This document shows, in pieces, positions 1 through 12,093 of a stretch of 64,000 nt of DNA. A program made the translations under genes and the position numbers. The DNA comes from Marsupella aquatica. Its lineage: Eukaryota > Marchantiophyta. The notes under the pieces were generated by a model, which had not been told where the DNA came from, searched no databases, and worked only from the letters and a program-made list of their open reading frames with translations. The stretch lies in the NCBI GenBank assembly GCA_973895155.1, contig OZ316896.1, positions 14,570,001 to 14,634,000 of the forward strand, in the 5' to 3' direction. How positions within the stretch are numbered: position 1 is the first letter of the stretch; every line of letters begins with the position of its first letter.

Positions 1-2957
1 GGGAGTCTGGGTGTGGGGAGCTTTTCATGTACATACGCCTTCTTGCTATTGGCAAAAAACAATTCTGGGGTCTGTGCCCCACATCTGAAAGCTCACGTGA
101 TTTAGACTATGCTTGCAAGTAGGGACAGGCGTGCGAGTCTAGGTACAGGGAGCCCTTCCTGTGCTTATGCACTAAATTTGTGCCAGTTGCCAAACAATGC
201 AATTGCAACAAGTTTCCCGGGTTCTGTGCCCCACATCTGGAAACAGATGCAGATTGAGCAGCCAAATTCATTCTGCCAGTTGCCACATTTGCGAGGAAAA
301 GGCTCATTTTGCCGCCAAAGGAGCTAGCCCCAAAATTGATTGACGGTGCTTGAAGCTCTGTTTTTTTCACTCGCTATTCATCACTCCCGACTTGGACTCG
401 TAATGGAGGTCAAGTTAGGGGAGGACCCTTGGGGATCGATCGACTGTTGGTATGGAGTGGAGCTAATTTGCAGGCAGCCAAACGTTCCTGCATATTAACC
501 TGATGGTAGCTAGACCACTGGACATGCCACATTCCAGGTCAAATCGTTTTCGACCCTGATATCCCAAAGTGCAGGACTTGTCATTCATCCCTTAATTGGA
601 TTTGAAGGAATTATTGTATTTAAACAATGATCGCCAAACTCTGCTGAGTGGAGTTGCTGTGGTGTCAATGTTTGAGATTGACTACCTCATATTTCGTGTA
701 AAATCTAAGTTGACAGTGTGTTCAACATTCCTCTTCAGGGAAATGTAAGCGAGCACCATTTCGGTTGCGTGAAAATCTTCTTTGTAGCCAAAAGAGTTGG
801 AGACCATCCATAAATGGTGTACAAAATGTAGGGCTGTCTAATCTATTTCTGAAACTACTAAGAGATAACTACATGGCTCTACAGTCTGTTCAACACCCTC
901 CTCGAGCTCCGGTTTCAATTATGTGCTCTGCGGCGCAGTTCTAGCGTATCAATCTCAGACGTGTGCTTGTGCTGAATCAGTCGTCTGTTCTCAAGTTGTC
1001 AATGCCAAGGGAAAGTTGCTCTTCGTAGCTTTTATGAGCAAGCTGTACTGTACTTTGGGGTCACGCTAAGCTCTGTTGTCACCCACTTACTGATTGCTTA
1101 TTTATGCCGATTGGGATTTTCTTGCGGTATTGGTGGGATCAAACTCCCTTCCTTCATCCAGTAATGGAGTGGGGCTGTGAATCTTTCGAGCATATTTTGC
1201 AGGCGGGTTGCAGAAGAGGATTACAGAATTCCGGGGGAATGGGGATCCGGTGAAGTGGATTGCAAATGATTCCGCCGTGAAAGAGCTTGGCCTCACAACC
1301 AGCGTCCGGAAGGTAACTACTGAAGGAAAATGTGTGCATAGCTGAAGAAAGAACGATTGCGGAATCCAGGAACGAAAAAATATGAAAGACAGCCATGAAA
1401 CTAGGTCTGAAAAGACATGACAAGATCACCTGACTTCTTCTCTCCATCCATCTGTCCGAAGGTCGACTCACCTTCGTGCTATTTATCTCCGGTGTGATTT
1501 CTGCATGGCTGCTTGAGTTTTCAGAATCATTGTGCAAACTCTTTGCATTGCTGTAAAGCATCTTCAACTGTTCCGTCTGTTCAAGAATTCTCCTCATCGT
1601 TACTGAATCATCGCTCTCACTTCTTTGTCAACCGCTTTGACAAGGTCTCTGGGATCGCCCTTGCTTTCCACAAACCCTACACTCTGCCAAACGGCCAGTC
1701 AGTTTTTTCGTGAAATCATCCTCATCAGAATTCTCGCCTTGCCAGTCGCCCGCTTTGTAAGGTGTCACTAAAATGTTCTTCGAGTTGCTCAAGTTTCTGG
1801 GGCTAACTACATAACGTTCCATGAATTTGTTTTACAGATCTACGAGATGTATTTGAAACGTCTGACAGGTCACGGGAAAGAGGAGTCCGAAAGGTAGAGA
1901 GCCTCCTGTTTATTCTCAGAACGTACGACCAGTCCGGGAGAAAAGCAACTGAATGAGGAAGTAGCCTTTGGATGTCCTCATCTTCACCAAGGTTTTATCA
2001 CCCTTCGTACGACATCTTTCAGATTCTACCAGTGGATCTCGTTTTAGACTTGATCATGGAAACTTGAGGAGTCACTAGGCAAATTCCCGTACGTAGAAAT
2101 TCTGTGTAAATTGACTGATATGGTACAATTGTTTGTCGGAAATGCACTTAACAGCCATTCTTACTGCTGTGGTGGGAAGATCTAATTAGATTCATCAAGT
2201 GATTGTTGTTTTTTGAGCTAATCAATAATGGGGAGCCTACAAGAGTAGTGCAGCACCGTTTGTACTTCGAGGCCTGAAAATTTCTGCAGCCCCCGCAGGA
2301 CCACCTCAGTATCTGCAATTTCTCTCCATTGGTTGGTAGTATTCGAATTGTAACGAGCACGTCCCGCAGGGCCACTTTGGTATCTCCGATTTCTCTACTG
2401 GTGATGGCTGCGGAGAAAATGCACGTTGTGGTCCTCTTGCAAATATAGATCTTCAGGCTAGTTTGAAGTCCTGGTATAGAAGCAAGGAAAGAAGATGTCA
2501 AATATCCAAAAGGGTGATACCACGACAATGCGCTTGACCTTCAAAGCAATCACGCATTCATTCATTTTGTCGGCAGAGTATGGTGATAGTCTTCAGCGAC
2601 TGAAAGATACGATAGGACGAAATACGTCGTTCGAGTCAGTCATTTCAACATGCCGAATCGAATTGCCTCATATTCTTGTGAGCTATCGCTTTGCTCTCGT
2701 TACATTATCTTGCCATCATGGGAGTTTGTGTTGTGCCAATTTGTTGCCGCCTTTAATCTTGCTCGTTAACATTGGAGGATACCCTGTCGAGGCAACAAAC
2801 GCTGGCACCCTTTCAACTCCTTGCCGAGTCTAGCGAGAATTGGAGCGACCCGCGGGTTCAGATTTTCGGGGATTCCAATTACAGGGATTCCAATCACAGG
2901 AGCAGAGCAAGTGTTCCGTCGTACTTCTCCGTCTCGCGAAATAGTGGCGACATGTTG
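1..2957. other. Intergenic DNA, no gene supported
   Basis: Only short ORFs on both strands occur here (up to about 150 codons, for example minus strand around 1154-1597 and 2148-2528). None has a recognisable domain, a splice pattern or a coherent composition. No terminal inverted repeats or tRNA were seen. The stretch may include the 3' untranslated region of the minus-strand ORF that ends at 2958. Confidence 0.5.
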
Positions 2958-4157
2958 TCAGATCTGGCAGGAACCAGCGTACGGTCCCCTCAAGTCTTTG
3001 CCTGTGGATGATAGCTGCTCATATTCGTTAGCAGCGTCCAGTTCAGATGTAGGGTTGCTCATGATGGGATGCATCGACTGGTGTCCTTCATCCCTTCCCT
3101 CCTTCCGGCGCTGTAGCTTCACTGGTGTGAGCGCTCGTAAGCGACTGGCCAGGGTTAGTTCATTCGAGTTTGTCGCCATCCCAGTGAAAGATGAAGAATG
3201 ACAAGGCGGGTCTATCGCTTCTCTGACGAGTCTGATGGGGGAAGCCACCGCGCCCCCCGAGCTCATCTTGTTGCAATTGCAAAGGCTTAGAGGCAAACAA
3301 GATTCGGAGTAGTCGTCGGTTCCATTAACAGCAAAAATTCTTGCGCAGCAGTTTGCAGCAGAGTTTGTTCGACTCATTTGGACAGAGCCTGTCTCGGTGT
3401 CGGTCGTCTGAGAGCTTATCAATTTGCTGTTGCACTCAATAGAAATTGGCCCAGGTTTAGGATAGTGGTAGTCCTTCTCCATCACAGAACCCAAGCCTTG
3501 AATTGTCGACTTCCAGTTCCCAGCATTTGCAGCTGCATGATGACTGATGTCTCCGCCTGAAGAAGTCGTCGTCGGCTTGTTCCAATAACCGCCGCTGCCT
3601 TTCCTTTCTTCGCCTTTTAGTCCTAATGTTATATTGTTGTTCTGTCTATTGTTGTTCTTGTGGATGTTCTCGTTGTTCCCGCTGGAGATGTACTGGTCGA
3701 TGAGGGGGATGAAATGCCTCCTCGCCATGCGCAAAGCGTCTCGCAGTTCCTGATAAGGATTGACATCATGGTGTTTGTTGGAACTGCTCTTCGATGTTCG
3801 TTTGAATAATCTTCTGCAGCCACATACAAGCTTCCCTCCATCTGCAGCGGCTAGGCGGGAGTCGAACCGGTCTTTGGCCTTCTGCACCTGAATGTGCAGT
3901 TCTTGGAACGGGTTATTCTCTTGGTTGCTTTCTTCCCACACCCGATCAGTGCTGAAGGTGTCCCGGGCGTTCTGTATAACCTTGCAGAGGGATTGCAAGC
4001 GGCCGTTCAGTTCAACCTCGTTTAACATTTGCGGAGGAAAGTCCAGCAATTCCTCTAGCTTGTGCAAGCTTTCTGGACGGTGATGGTGCCTATCAGACAT
4101 TAGTCCCCCCGCCAAACCTTGGCGCTGTGAAACAAGGAGTTCGTTGATCCCCGACAT
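2958..4157 (-). CDS. Unrecognised protein with three related helical motifs
   Basis: Long open frame on the minus strand. The ATG at 4157 gives 399 residues. The frame is open back to an ATG at 4274, but a good acceptor (pyrimidine-rich tract ending in AG at 4220) suggests that the 5' part is intron, so I start at MSGINELL. Three related segments lie at about residues 49-72, 82-104 and 133-157 (numbering from 4157). The second and third read NPFQELHIQVQKAKDRF and NPYQELRDALRMARRHF. The first is a weaker copy ending in QNARDTF. Each fits a short amphipathic helix with a conserved A-(K/R)-x-(R/H)-F end. Between copies two and three is a CGCRRLFKRTSKSSS basic patch. The C-terminal half is Ser/Asn-rich and looks disordered. 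No signal peptide or membrane segment is seen. I do not recognise the family. The length and internal repeats argue for a real gene, possibly lineage-specific. Confidence 0.5.
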   Translation of the reverse strand: MSGINELLVSQRQGLAGGLMSDRHHHRPESLHKLEELLDFPPQMLNEVELNGRLQSLCKVIQNARDTFSTDRVWEESNQENNPFQELHIQVQKAKDRFDSRLAAADGGKLVCGCRRLFKRTSKSSSNKHHDVNPYQELRDALRMARRHFIPLIDQYISSGNNENIHKNNNRQNNNITLGLKGEERKGSGGYWNKPTTTSSGGDISHHAAANAGNWKSTIQGLGSVMEKDYHYPKPGPISIECNSKLISSQTTDTETGSVQMSRTNSAANCCARIFAVNGTDDYSESCLPLSLCNCNKMSSGGAVASPIRLVREAIDPPCHSSSFTGMATNSNELTLASRLRALTPVKLQRRKEGRDEGHQSMHPIMSNPTSELDAANEYEQLSSTGKDLRGPYAGSCQI

Positions 4158-4925
4158 GTTAATTGTCTGTATGCAATCAACGATGCCTCCACCTTGCTCT
4201 TCTTGAAAGCCGCATTTCACTAAGACAGGGAAGTAAGGAACTCCGCTGACACAGTATGGCACGTAGCACAACATTTGGTACTGCTAGAGTGATCGACCAC
4301 CAAATGACGACTTCTCGTAACGAAGTTCCTGTAACGCAGTTCCTGTTCCAGGACCAGATTATGATTGCAAACCTGATCTCTTTCTGGTCTGATTTTCGGG
4401 ATGATTTTGTTGTTTCTAATGTGGTTCTTTAGAGGAAATTTCTCGAATTGCAAGCACTGCACTATTTTTGGCTCGATCAACCAACCAACCACCTTCACAG
4501 AGCGATGGCAACATTGCATTTGGCAACATGATCGAGTGATTGTGGTATTCCTAGTTCTCTCGTACAAATTATGTTCCAGACATTCGAGTATGATAATTGT
4601 CTTTCCGGTGATATTCTATTCCTACTGTTGCTATCTTAAGTAAATTTCCACAGATAAAAGTATTGTTCTGCACTGCCATGCACACAATCTTCTGGTTCCC
4701 TTCAATTCAAGTATGTAACTGCACCTCAAAACTGGATGGAGCCATCGATTCAGAATACTATGATGCTCATCTTGTCCTTTCTTTCACAGACACCTTTCTT
4801 TCACAGACACGATCCACCAGAGAAGTATGATTCAAGATGGGTATGACTCTGCGCACCAAGAACGAGAGTGCTCTCCTCTTTGTCTGTCAACTGCACTCCT
4901 ACTATAATAAGGTTGGAATCATTTC

Positions 4926-5045
4926 AACCGATGCTCAGACATAACTTTTCCACAGACAGCGGAAAAGCTCGAGAAACTCACCGTTTAAACCGATGCTCAG
5001 ACATAACTTTTCCACAGACAACGGAAAAGCTCGAGAAGCTCACCG
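4926..5045. repeat. Tandem duplication, 2 x 62 bp
   Basis: Two head-to-tail copies begin at 4926 and 4988 (aaccgatgctcagacataac). They differ at only a few positions, so the duplication is recent. Confidence 0.85.
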
Positions 5046-6163
5046 AAAGCAACACCCCCGCCAGAAGATGTCGTGTAGGTACGCTCTGAAGACGAATACT
5101 CTAGGATGAGGGCAGGTAGAGATCCAAGTACCGTCAATTATTGGAAGTCAGAGAATCCGAGCTCCAATGAAATTCATCGATAATTCTTCCAAAGAGCTTG
5201 TTATGTATCTGACCGCTGACCTACGACACTCAGGAATTGATTTCAACCGACAAATTTTAAGTGGAGTTCCCTCGTCTGTGATCGATGGAGCTTGGGTGAT
5301 GTGAAAGGGCACCACCATCAGCTACGATGACTCCCGACTCCCCTCCCCACTGCCTTCGGGGCTCATGAAGACGAGTTCGAAATCTGGGAAGAAAGCCAAA
5401 CGCTGGCATTGAAAATCCGTTCTCAACGCTGAGGGGAAAGATCTTGGAAGATCAATGGACTCTGGAGTTGCCAACCTGGTCTGAGTGACGAGGAAGGTCT
5501 TGGAATGGCTTATCAAGCAGTGACGAAGTTCTAGATGAAGGTCTAAGAAATCTGACCATGTAGGAAACGGAGGGATCATACCGTTCAAAACTCTCCCTCC
5601 CTTTCCAGCCCCCAGGGTTCCATAGTACTTCCTCACCCCCAAAAAAATCAGGTTCTAAAGTGAGGGTGCACCGGTTCTCAATTTTCTCAACTTCGGGCCT
5701 CAATTTTCCCAACTCGGGTTCTCAATGTTCCCAACTTGCTGAGTTCATCGTTCCTAAGTCACTATTTAAAACTAGCAAGAAAACCCAAAGACCTGGAGCA
5801 AGATTGAAATGGCCAATGCTGGTGGGGGTTCCTTGATAGTAGCTCAACATCGACATGGCGATTGGAACGATGACTCTCTTCTTCCCCGCGAAGAACCCTT
5901 CAGTTGAAGTACTGCGAGTGCTCAAACCCGGTCTAACACGCACTCGTATCAATCGTCAATGTATTGACATTTGTACGAGGCCCCACGAATAAGGACACGA
6001 GGAATTGCATACAGTGAATTGAAACATAAGTCACTGCTGCGCATTAACATCCATCGAAATGATCCTCAAAGCTAAAAATTGACGATTTCTGCCCAAGATT
6101 TTACTACGGATGGGATGGACATTTGTTAACACTGGGTACTTGATTCTCAAAGCACAATTTCTA
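5046..6163. other. Intergenic DNA between ORF 2958-4157 and AAE14
   Basis: Short minus-strand ORFs (5322-5642, 5452-5712, 5722-5952) have no recognisable content. The last few hundred bases before 6164 are probably the 3' untranslated region of the minus-strand AAE14-like gene. Confidence 0.4.
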
Positions 6164-9100
6164 TTACAAACGACTCCGGATGAACGTCCGGTAATTTGGA
6201 CTCTTGTTCGAGTCTTTCGAAGTACTTCCTTTCGCTGAGTGCCTTTGGTCGAGCTGGGCAGTAATCAATGACCGGACTTGATCCTTCTTTACTTTCCCAG
6301 TGGAGGTTGTCGGAAAGGGCTCTTCTTGCATCACAATGACCCTTGGCACCTTATACCTGCACATTGAAGAGAATACGCGAGTCATGAACATTTGTGCCGA
6401 GAGGTATCTTTTGCCCAGCAAAAAGGCCTTCGTTTTCCCCCAGCAAGACAGAATTTGATGTCTTTTGCCTTCGATTCATACCCGCAGAATAGGTGACCCC
6501 TCAAAAATGCCAGGAACACCTTACTAACTCATTCATATACAGACTGAACACAAAAGACAGGAACTTAAGAAGAAGAAAGAGCTCCATACCGGGACAGTCC
6601 CTGCTGTTGACAATGTAATCTGAGTAAGGTCTCTGAAATGACATTGCCAGAAAATCCATCCTTTGAAGTTACTCCGGAGTCCCATGTCCAATCTTCTCGT
6701 ATCCGGACTATTGCAGCCAAGGCTTCGCCAAGTCTCCCGTCCGGTATTCCAACACTTGCTGCTGCAAAAACTGCTGGGTGTTTCCCCAGCACGGCTTCCA
6801 CCTGAAAGTTGCAAAAGGGAGGCAGCTGAGGATCACTATGGAATGTGGTCTTGTGCGCTCAGCGGCACTAAGGAAGTGTTACAACCATATTAGAAACTTT
6901 CTCACAAGGAATTGAAATTATATCACTCTCTCAATCATTTGAGTCTTTATCTAATCAGATGGTAACGACTCTGGCTTTTCATTTCTCGGGATGGGGAATG
7001 CACATTGAAATAAGGCAATGAGATGAGTTGAAAATTCTCTCTTTTATGATCGAGGAGTCTTGACTAAACTGACTGGTGAGGTAGAGGACAAGGCAATGGT
7101 TAAGTGAGCACCTCTGAAGCATACACATTCTCCCCTCCAGTTTTAATAACATCCTTTTGCCGGCCAAGGAGCCACAATTGGCCCAACTCGTCGATCCAAC
7201 CAACATCTCCTGTGTCTAGCCATCCATCAGGATGTAGAGTATCCATAGTTTGCACAGGTTGGCCCCAGTATCCATCCATTACATGTGCACCTCTTGTCAG
7301 GACATTGCCTGCGGTAAGTCGCTCTTCGCTTGGAGTCATGTTGCCCTTGAAACTCATGTTTGTAGGGGAAGGAAGCCCCATATTAGAATAACTGTTGCAA
7401 GAGAACATTTAGGGTGAGCATCAAATGATCATCAAAGTAAGAATGAGCCTTCAAGTTATTAAGCAATAGACAACATGAAGGAAGCATGTAAGCCGTTCAA
7501 CAAGTGACTCATACTGGTTGCGACCACCAAACCTTATGGTTTCTAGCAATCCAGTGTCCCACCTGCTAGGCAATTTGCTCGCATCAGACTGAATTTCATT
7601 TGTGGCCATCACACTGGTAGCTATAATCACGGGCATGTCGTAGTTTTCTTTCTTTTGTGGGTTAATCCGGATCTCCACGTGGGGAGCAGGCTTACCCACA
7701 CATACACCCAAATGAGCAGTTTTCCACTCTTTGTATTCTTTTGGCAGGGACATGTCAGACAGATCTTTGACAAGACTTTCTTTCCTGGGACTGGATTTTG
7801 GATCATGTAGGAGAAGGAAGGTCATCGAAGAACACGCCTCTGTCATCCCTGTGCAACCAATAAACGGCAAATGATGAGTAAGATACACATTGAGTATCAA
7901 AACAATAGACTCGACAACGAAAGGTTCAACTGCAAGCAGCAGGTCCCCGTCCATGGCCTCCTCTACTCACAGTTTGAATAAATCTGACGCAACTAATTTA
8001 AACAGTTTGTCTGTTCAAGTTCAGGCATCCAATATCACATAGACAAACCCCAATCAATGTCCCTCAAGTTGAGGTTTCAAACTGACCATAAGCTGACATG
8101 ATCTTTGATGCAGGAAATATATCTTTAACTTTCTCAAGCTGGCTTGAAGAAAGGCTTCCCGCCCCATTCAAGATTGTTGCTACCGTTGGGAAGCAGTCGA
8201 TCTTGCCTGCCCCATTAACGGTTCTGCACAAGACCAACAGAGAGTCTCACCACCAAGTTTCTCGAAAACCTCAGCAATTGCTACCGCGAGGACTTTTGTC
8301 GGCTGGAAAATCGATGATTCGTTCCTGTCTCGTGAGTGGTGCTTAGCAAGAGGAACACTGACCACTCACAAATACAAGTGTTGCAGCCGTGAACTCCTCT
8401 CCACCTCACTTCTTAACAGGAAACAAGATTCTGCAGAAACCTTGCCTGCCTGCAACGCCTATATTTGCATCTTTCTGACATGAAATTGTGCCCTACCGTG
8501 TAACACTCGAAATCTCACCTTGTATTACACTCCCAGCGTGAAATCATGTCGTTAAGCATTGCTGGCACAACAATCATGGTCGACACCGAGTGCTTGTCTA
8601 TGGTTTCGAAGACAGTCTCAGGTTGAAATTTAGGTAATATGATATGGGAACCATTAGCCATCACAGTAGCAAGAGCAGAGGATATCCCTCCTATATGACA
8701 CATTGTTGCAGTGTGAAGATATACCTACAATGAGACAATTAATAGTATTTCAATTCTTGCATGGTATGAAGGGAACACATCAATGATTCCTACATGGGAG
8801 ACTTAGGACCAAATTTAAGGAGACAGCAGAGAAAAGAAAGTCCATAAGTCCAATATCCAATGACTCTGTTACTCTTTACAGTATGAATCCTATTCTGGCC
8901 ATATATAAGTATTGATATGCTACCTGGTGCTAGAGAGAGACTCTTACATCTTTATGACAATAGCCCACCACTGTCATCTTTGCTTGGGATTGAACAATCA
9001 AGGAATTGTGGCTTAGAGATACTCCTTTGGGCCTTCCCGTGGTTCCTGCAAAATGCAGAGAAATTATGACGGCAGGAAACATAAATCTTAGTCTCCAAAG

Positions 9101-10318
9101 GTAGTGTTTTAAGGAAAACTGAACAAAGTGCCTCACAATACAGGTCTGTGGTTTCCTAGGGAGCGGATTCGTCAACCACTCTAAACTCCATTCGGGTGCT
9201 CCTTATTCAAAAGTTAAGCGGAGGTCAGAGCATGCACCTGATGTGAAACATATTATCGCTATCGAATGGGGTGCGTGTAGTAACACTAGCTCTGGCTCTG
9301 GTCCCAAAGACCGGATGATTGATTCTGCATCAGTCACTGCAAAATAGACCGTTAGAGAGAATCTGCTGATATTGCTGGGTTCTGCCTAATGTTCTTTTGC
9401 AGACTAAAATTTAGTAAAGCGAATCTTCCTTTCCAAGACCAAATTTCGATTTGTGGAGGGAAAGAATTCACCCACAATAATTTGCACCGTCCGGAACGCG
9501 GGAGCTCCCAATATATACCATCCAAGTAAGCGAAGGGCATCTAGCCTTCAGCACCGAGGACCAGCCCAGACAGTGATCATCTACGACCAAGATGCGTGCT
9601 TCAATGTCACGAATTGCTGCACCAGCTTCTTCCAAGCTCTGTTCAACCACCAGCATCCCAAGCCATTAGCCCAGGGAAAAGCAATCAAAACATTTGGGTT
9701 ATTGATGTATCACGGCTGATGACCTCAACACAGAAAGTGGCTTAGAGCAAAGAGAAGAATGCAGTCTCTTGCAAAGGCTTAAGCAAAAAGAAGGACTGGC
9801 TGGGAGTGCAACAAGGCAAATGAATCAATGATATCTATTACTTAAAATGAATGCATTCCAATTGTACAATTCTGGCAGCACACAAGACATTTCCTTACCC
9901 ATCGATGGTTCAAAGGGGCAATGATGCCCCCCGCGCTTGGCACTGCCAACAACCATTCCAAGTACCACTCGCTGCACGCAGCCAGAGTGAGGCATAGATT
10001 GTTTCAGGATTTCTTCCTCAGCATCACCTCAGTATGTCTTTCAAAATGATTGAAAACAAAAAGTGACTAAGAATACCCAACAGAATACTTACCCTGTACA
10101 CACGAAAAATCCGAATCAACGTACCTATTCAAAGCGGCAATAGCGACTCTGTCTCCAAATTGCAAGCCCAGCTGACGCAGGCCGGTCGAGAGAGCAGCAA
10201 TGCGATCGACGAATTGGGCTCCAGTTTGGACCCTTCCATCGCAGACAGTGATTGCCTCAGCCCCTTTTGATGCCTTCAGCTCCCATAGAGACTGTCCAAT
10301 GTGAGGACGGCCCGCCAT
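6164..10318 (-). CDS. AAE14: 2-succinylbenzoate--CoA ligase, AAE14/MenE type
   Basis: Activates o-succinylbenzoate to its CoA thioester in phylloquinone (vitamin K1) synthesis. Eleven exons keep phase: 10318-10125, 9971-9899, 9638-9488, 9336-9238, 9045-8948, 8724-8519, 8223-8087, 7848-7515, 7391-7112, 6801-6590, 6356-6164, giving 658 residues (Arabidopsis AAE14 is about 560). Adenylate-forming motifs in order: TSGTTGRPKG near residue 170 (P-loop, split by an intron after S), VHIGG-like CHIGGISSA near 210, GMTEACSSM near 320, WLDTGD near 490, KTGGENVY near 515, and the C-terminal TSTGKVKKD with the catalytic Lys near 614. The start is the ATG at 10318; MAGRPHIGQSL matches the family N terminus. 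The extra length is mainly a linker in exon 8. The last three residues are SRL, a peroxisomal PTS1. The exon 3 donor at 9488 is the least certain border, chosen because it alone keeps frame. Confidence 0.92.
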
Positions 10319-11429
10319 TGTCAATCACTGCCGTGTATAGACTGGGCCGTGGATATCCTACAGAATTTATAACACTGTACAGACAACTCAGCTAAATGTC
10401 CACCAAGTCTTGTGTCAGGGGTATATAATGGATGATTCTTTCCTTGAGCACTGCCTTGCGATAATGTAGGCCCCCGCATCAACTCCTGCATCACCTAAAA
10501 CACATGGAACACCGCATGAAGACCAGCGCAATTCCCAGACAACAACAAACCAGCCTCATTTGACACAAATCAGTAACCCAAACCAGTGTGGCATTGGGAT
10601 CGAGTGAGTTTTCATGGGAGACTTGTCCAAAAGTGCACGCTATCAAGCAATTCTCCTGCTTCATTTTGGTCTAGGGACTGTGGTGACTCCACGATTCATA
10701 CCATTTGCAAAGGCAGCGTCCGATTCGGGCAAACTCTCCGTTGACTGTAGGATGCTTGCTCTCTCTCGACGGCACTAACTGCATTAATTGGAAGAGGTCT
10801 AGCTTCTTAACTTCGTGTACAGGCCATTCAATTCCCAGACCGTTCAGCTCCACCATCTTTCTCGCCAATTGGAAGACTTGTAGGTTCTTAGCTTCGTGCA
10901 GCACGCCGCTAAACCATCTCTCTTGCTGTTTCCGAATTCGATATAGAACCAGAGCTTGGCGGCTACAGCAGTCAAGGCAGAATTTGAAAGGAGCAAGCGG
11001 AATAATTATGCTGTCTTTCTCATCCTCTTCTCCGTAAGTCCCCAATCGCCCAGCGAGGCTGGCTCACTGCCTTCCTGTTTCTGAATCCCTTCCGGCCAAC
11101 GTCGTTCTCGTATCCAAATACTCATCACTAAGGGCTGTCTTCCATTGGCCCTGTGGCATACGAAACCCCCTTCCGTCCACCTCCAGATTTCTATGATACT
11201 GTTGTAGGATGTTACATTGACCATCGGCCCCAGCAACTACTCACCACAGGACTTTGGTAAGCACTCGCATCCATCAGAGTAAACAATGCGTAGTAATAGT
11301 GACTTGGAGGACGAGGACCGGTGAACTGCTCGAGATTGCATTCTGCAGTACTGACATGAAGGAAAACACACGCCACTCAAAATACCATAGCAGGCTTTGC
11401 AAGAAACAAAGACTGCAGAGCACCATAAA
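10319..11429. other. Upstream region of AAE14; two weak overlapping minus ORFs
   Basis: Presumed promoter and leader of the AAE14-like gene. Minus-strand ORFs at 10671-11045 (124 aa) and 11006-11236 (76 aa) overlap in different frames. The first contains two loosely similar stretches (HEAKNLQVFQLARKM and HEVKKLDLFQLMQLV) but no domain I recognise. I do not call either a gene. Confidence 0.35.
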
Positions 11430-11525
11430 CCTCAGCCGAGCTCGATTATTTTCTTCATAACCCTCAGCCGAGCTCGATTATTTTCTTCATAAACCTCAGC
11501 CGAGCTCGATTTTTTTCTTGATGAA
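11430..11525. repeat. 32-bp tandem repeat, 3 copies
   Basis: Copies start at 11430, 11462 and 11494. Each carries cctcagccgagctcgatt followed by a T-rich tail. Each copy contains the palindrome GAGCTC. The array lies about 1.1 kb upstream of the AAE14-like start codon. Confidence 0.85.
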
Positions 11526-11991
11526 TCTGCAGTAAGAAATGCAGAACAGGTAATCAATAAATGGGACATCCACGACAGACATAAAACAGACAAAAGATAT
11601 GACGAGACAAATGTCTGCCATCGATGACTGAAAACGCACCCGATGTCTTACAGCGTGGAGTTGACAATCCAATCCGCTCTTCCGACGACGACGCGCAGTC
11701 CCGTCGCGCCACAGTATATTTGTTGAACGTTATCCAATACAGACGAATCGGCATCGCGATGACATACACAAAACGAAGTTCTACAAGTGATCACAGTATC
11801 ACAAGCAAACGACAGCGTGCTGAATAATCATTGTGTTGTCGGATAGAGATGATCAAACGCTCATCGACAGAGGACCGTCATTGGTTTCCTCACCAACGAA
11901 TCTGAACTGTATGAGGCTTTTAAAATACTGTAGTCAAACATTTAGAAAAGAAACTATATAAGTAAATAAAACCAAAGTTTCTGAGTAATAA

Positions 11992-12077
11992 CCGACCTTA
12001 GCTCAGTTGGTAGAGCGGAGGACTGTAGTGTACTCACAGACATCCTTAGGTCGCTGGTTCGAATCCGGCAGGTCGGA
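11992..12077 (+). tRNA. tRNA-Tyr (GTA), intron-containing
   Basis: Acceptor stem CCGACCT (11992-11998) pairs with AGGTCGG (12070-12076); the discriminator A is at 12077. The D arm reads GCTCAGTTGGTAGAGC and the T arm contains GGTTCGAATCC (B box). The anticodon GTA is at 12025-12027. A 13-base intron (12029-12041) follows the base 3' of the anticodon, as in nuclear eukaryotic tRNA-Tyr genes. Removing it restores a five-pair anticodon stem. The exact intron borders are inferred from the family. Confidence 0.97.
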
Positions 12078-12088
12078 CTTGCGTCTCG

Positions 12089-12093
12089 TTTTT
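12089..12093 (+). terminator. RNA polymerase III T-run terminator
   Basis: TTTTT lies 11 bases after the tRNA-Tyr discriminator base, the usual Pol III stop signal. Confidence 0.8.

Noticed and set aside
10671-11236. Two overlapping minus-strand ORFs upstream of AAE14, one with two similar helices and an LYR triplet
   Set aside because: No shared frame, no splice solution joining them, and the resemblance to LYR-motif proteins is limited to three residues.
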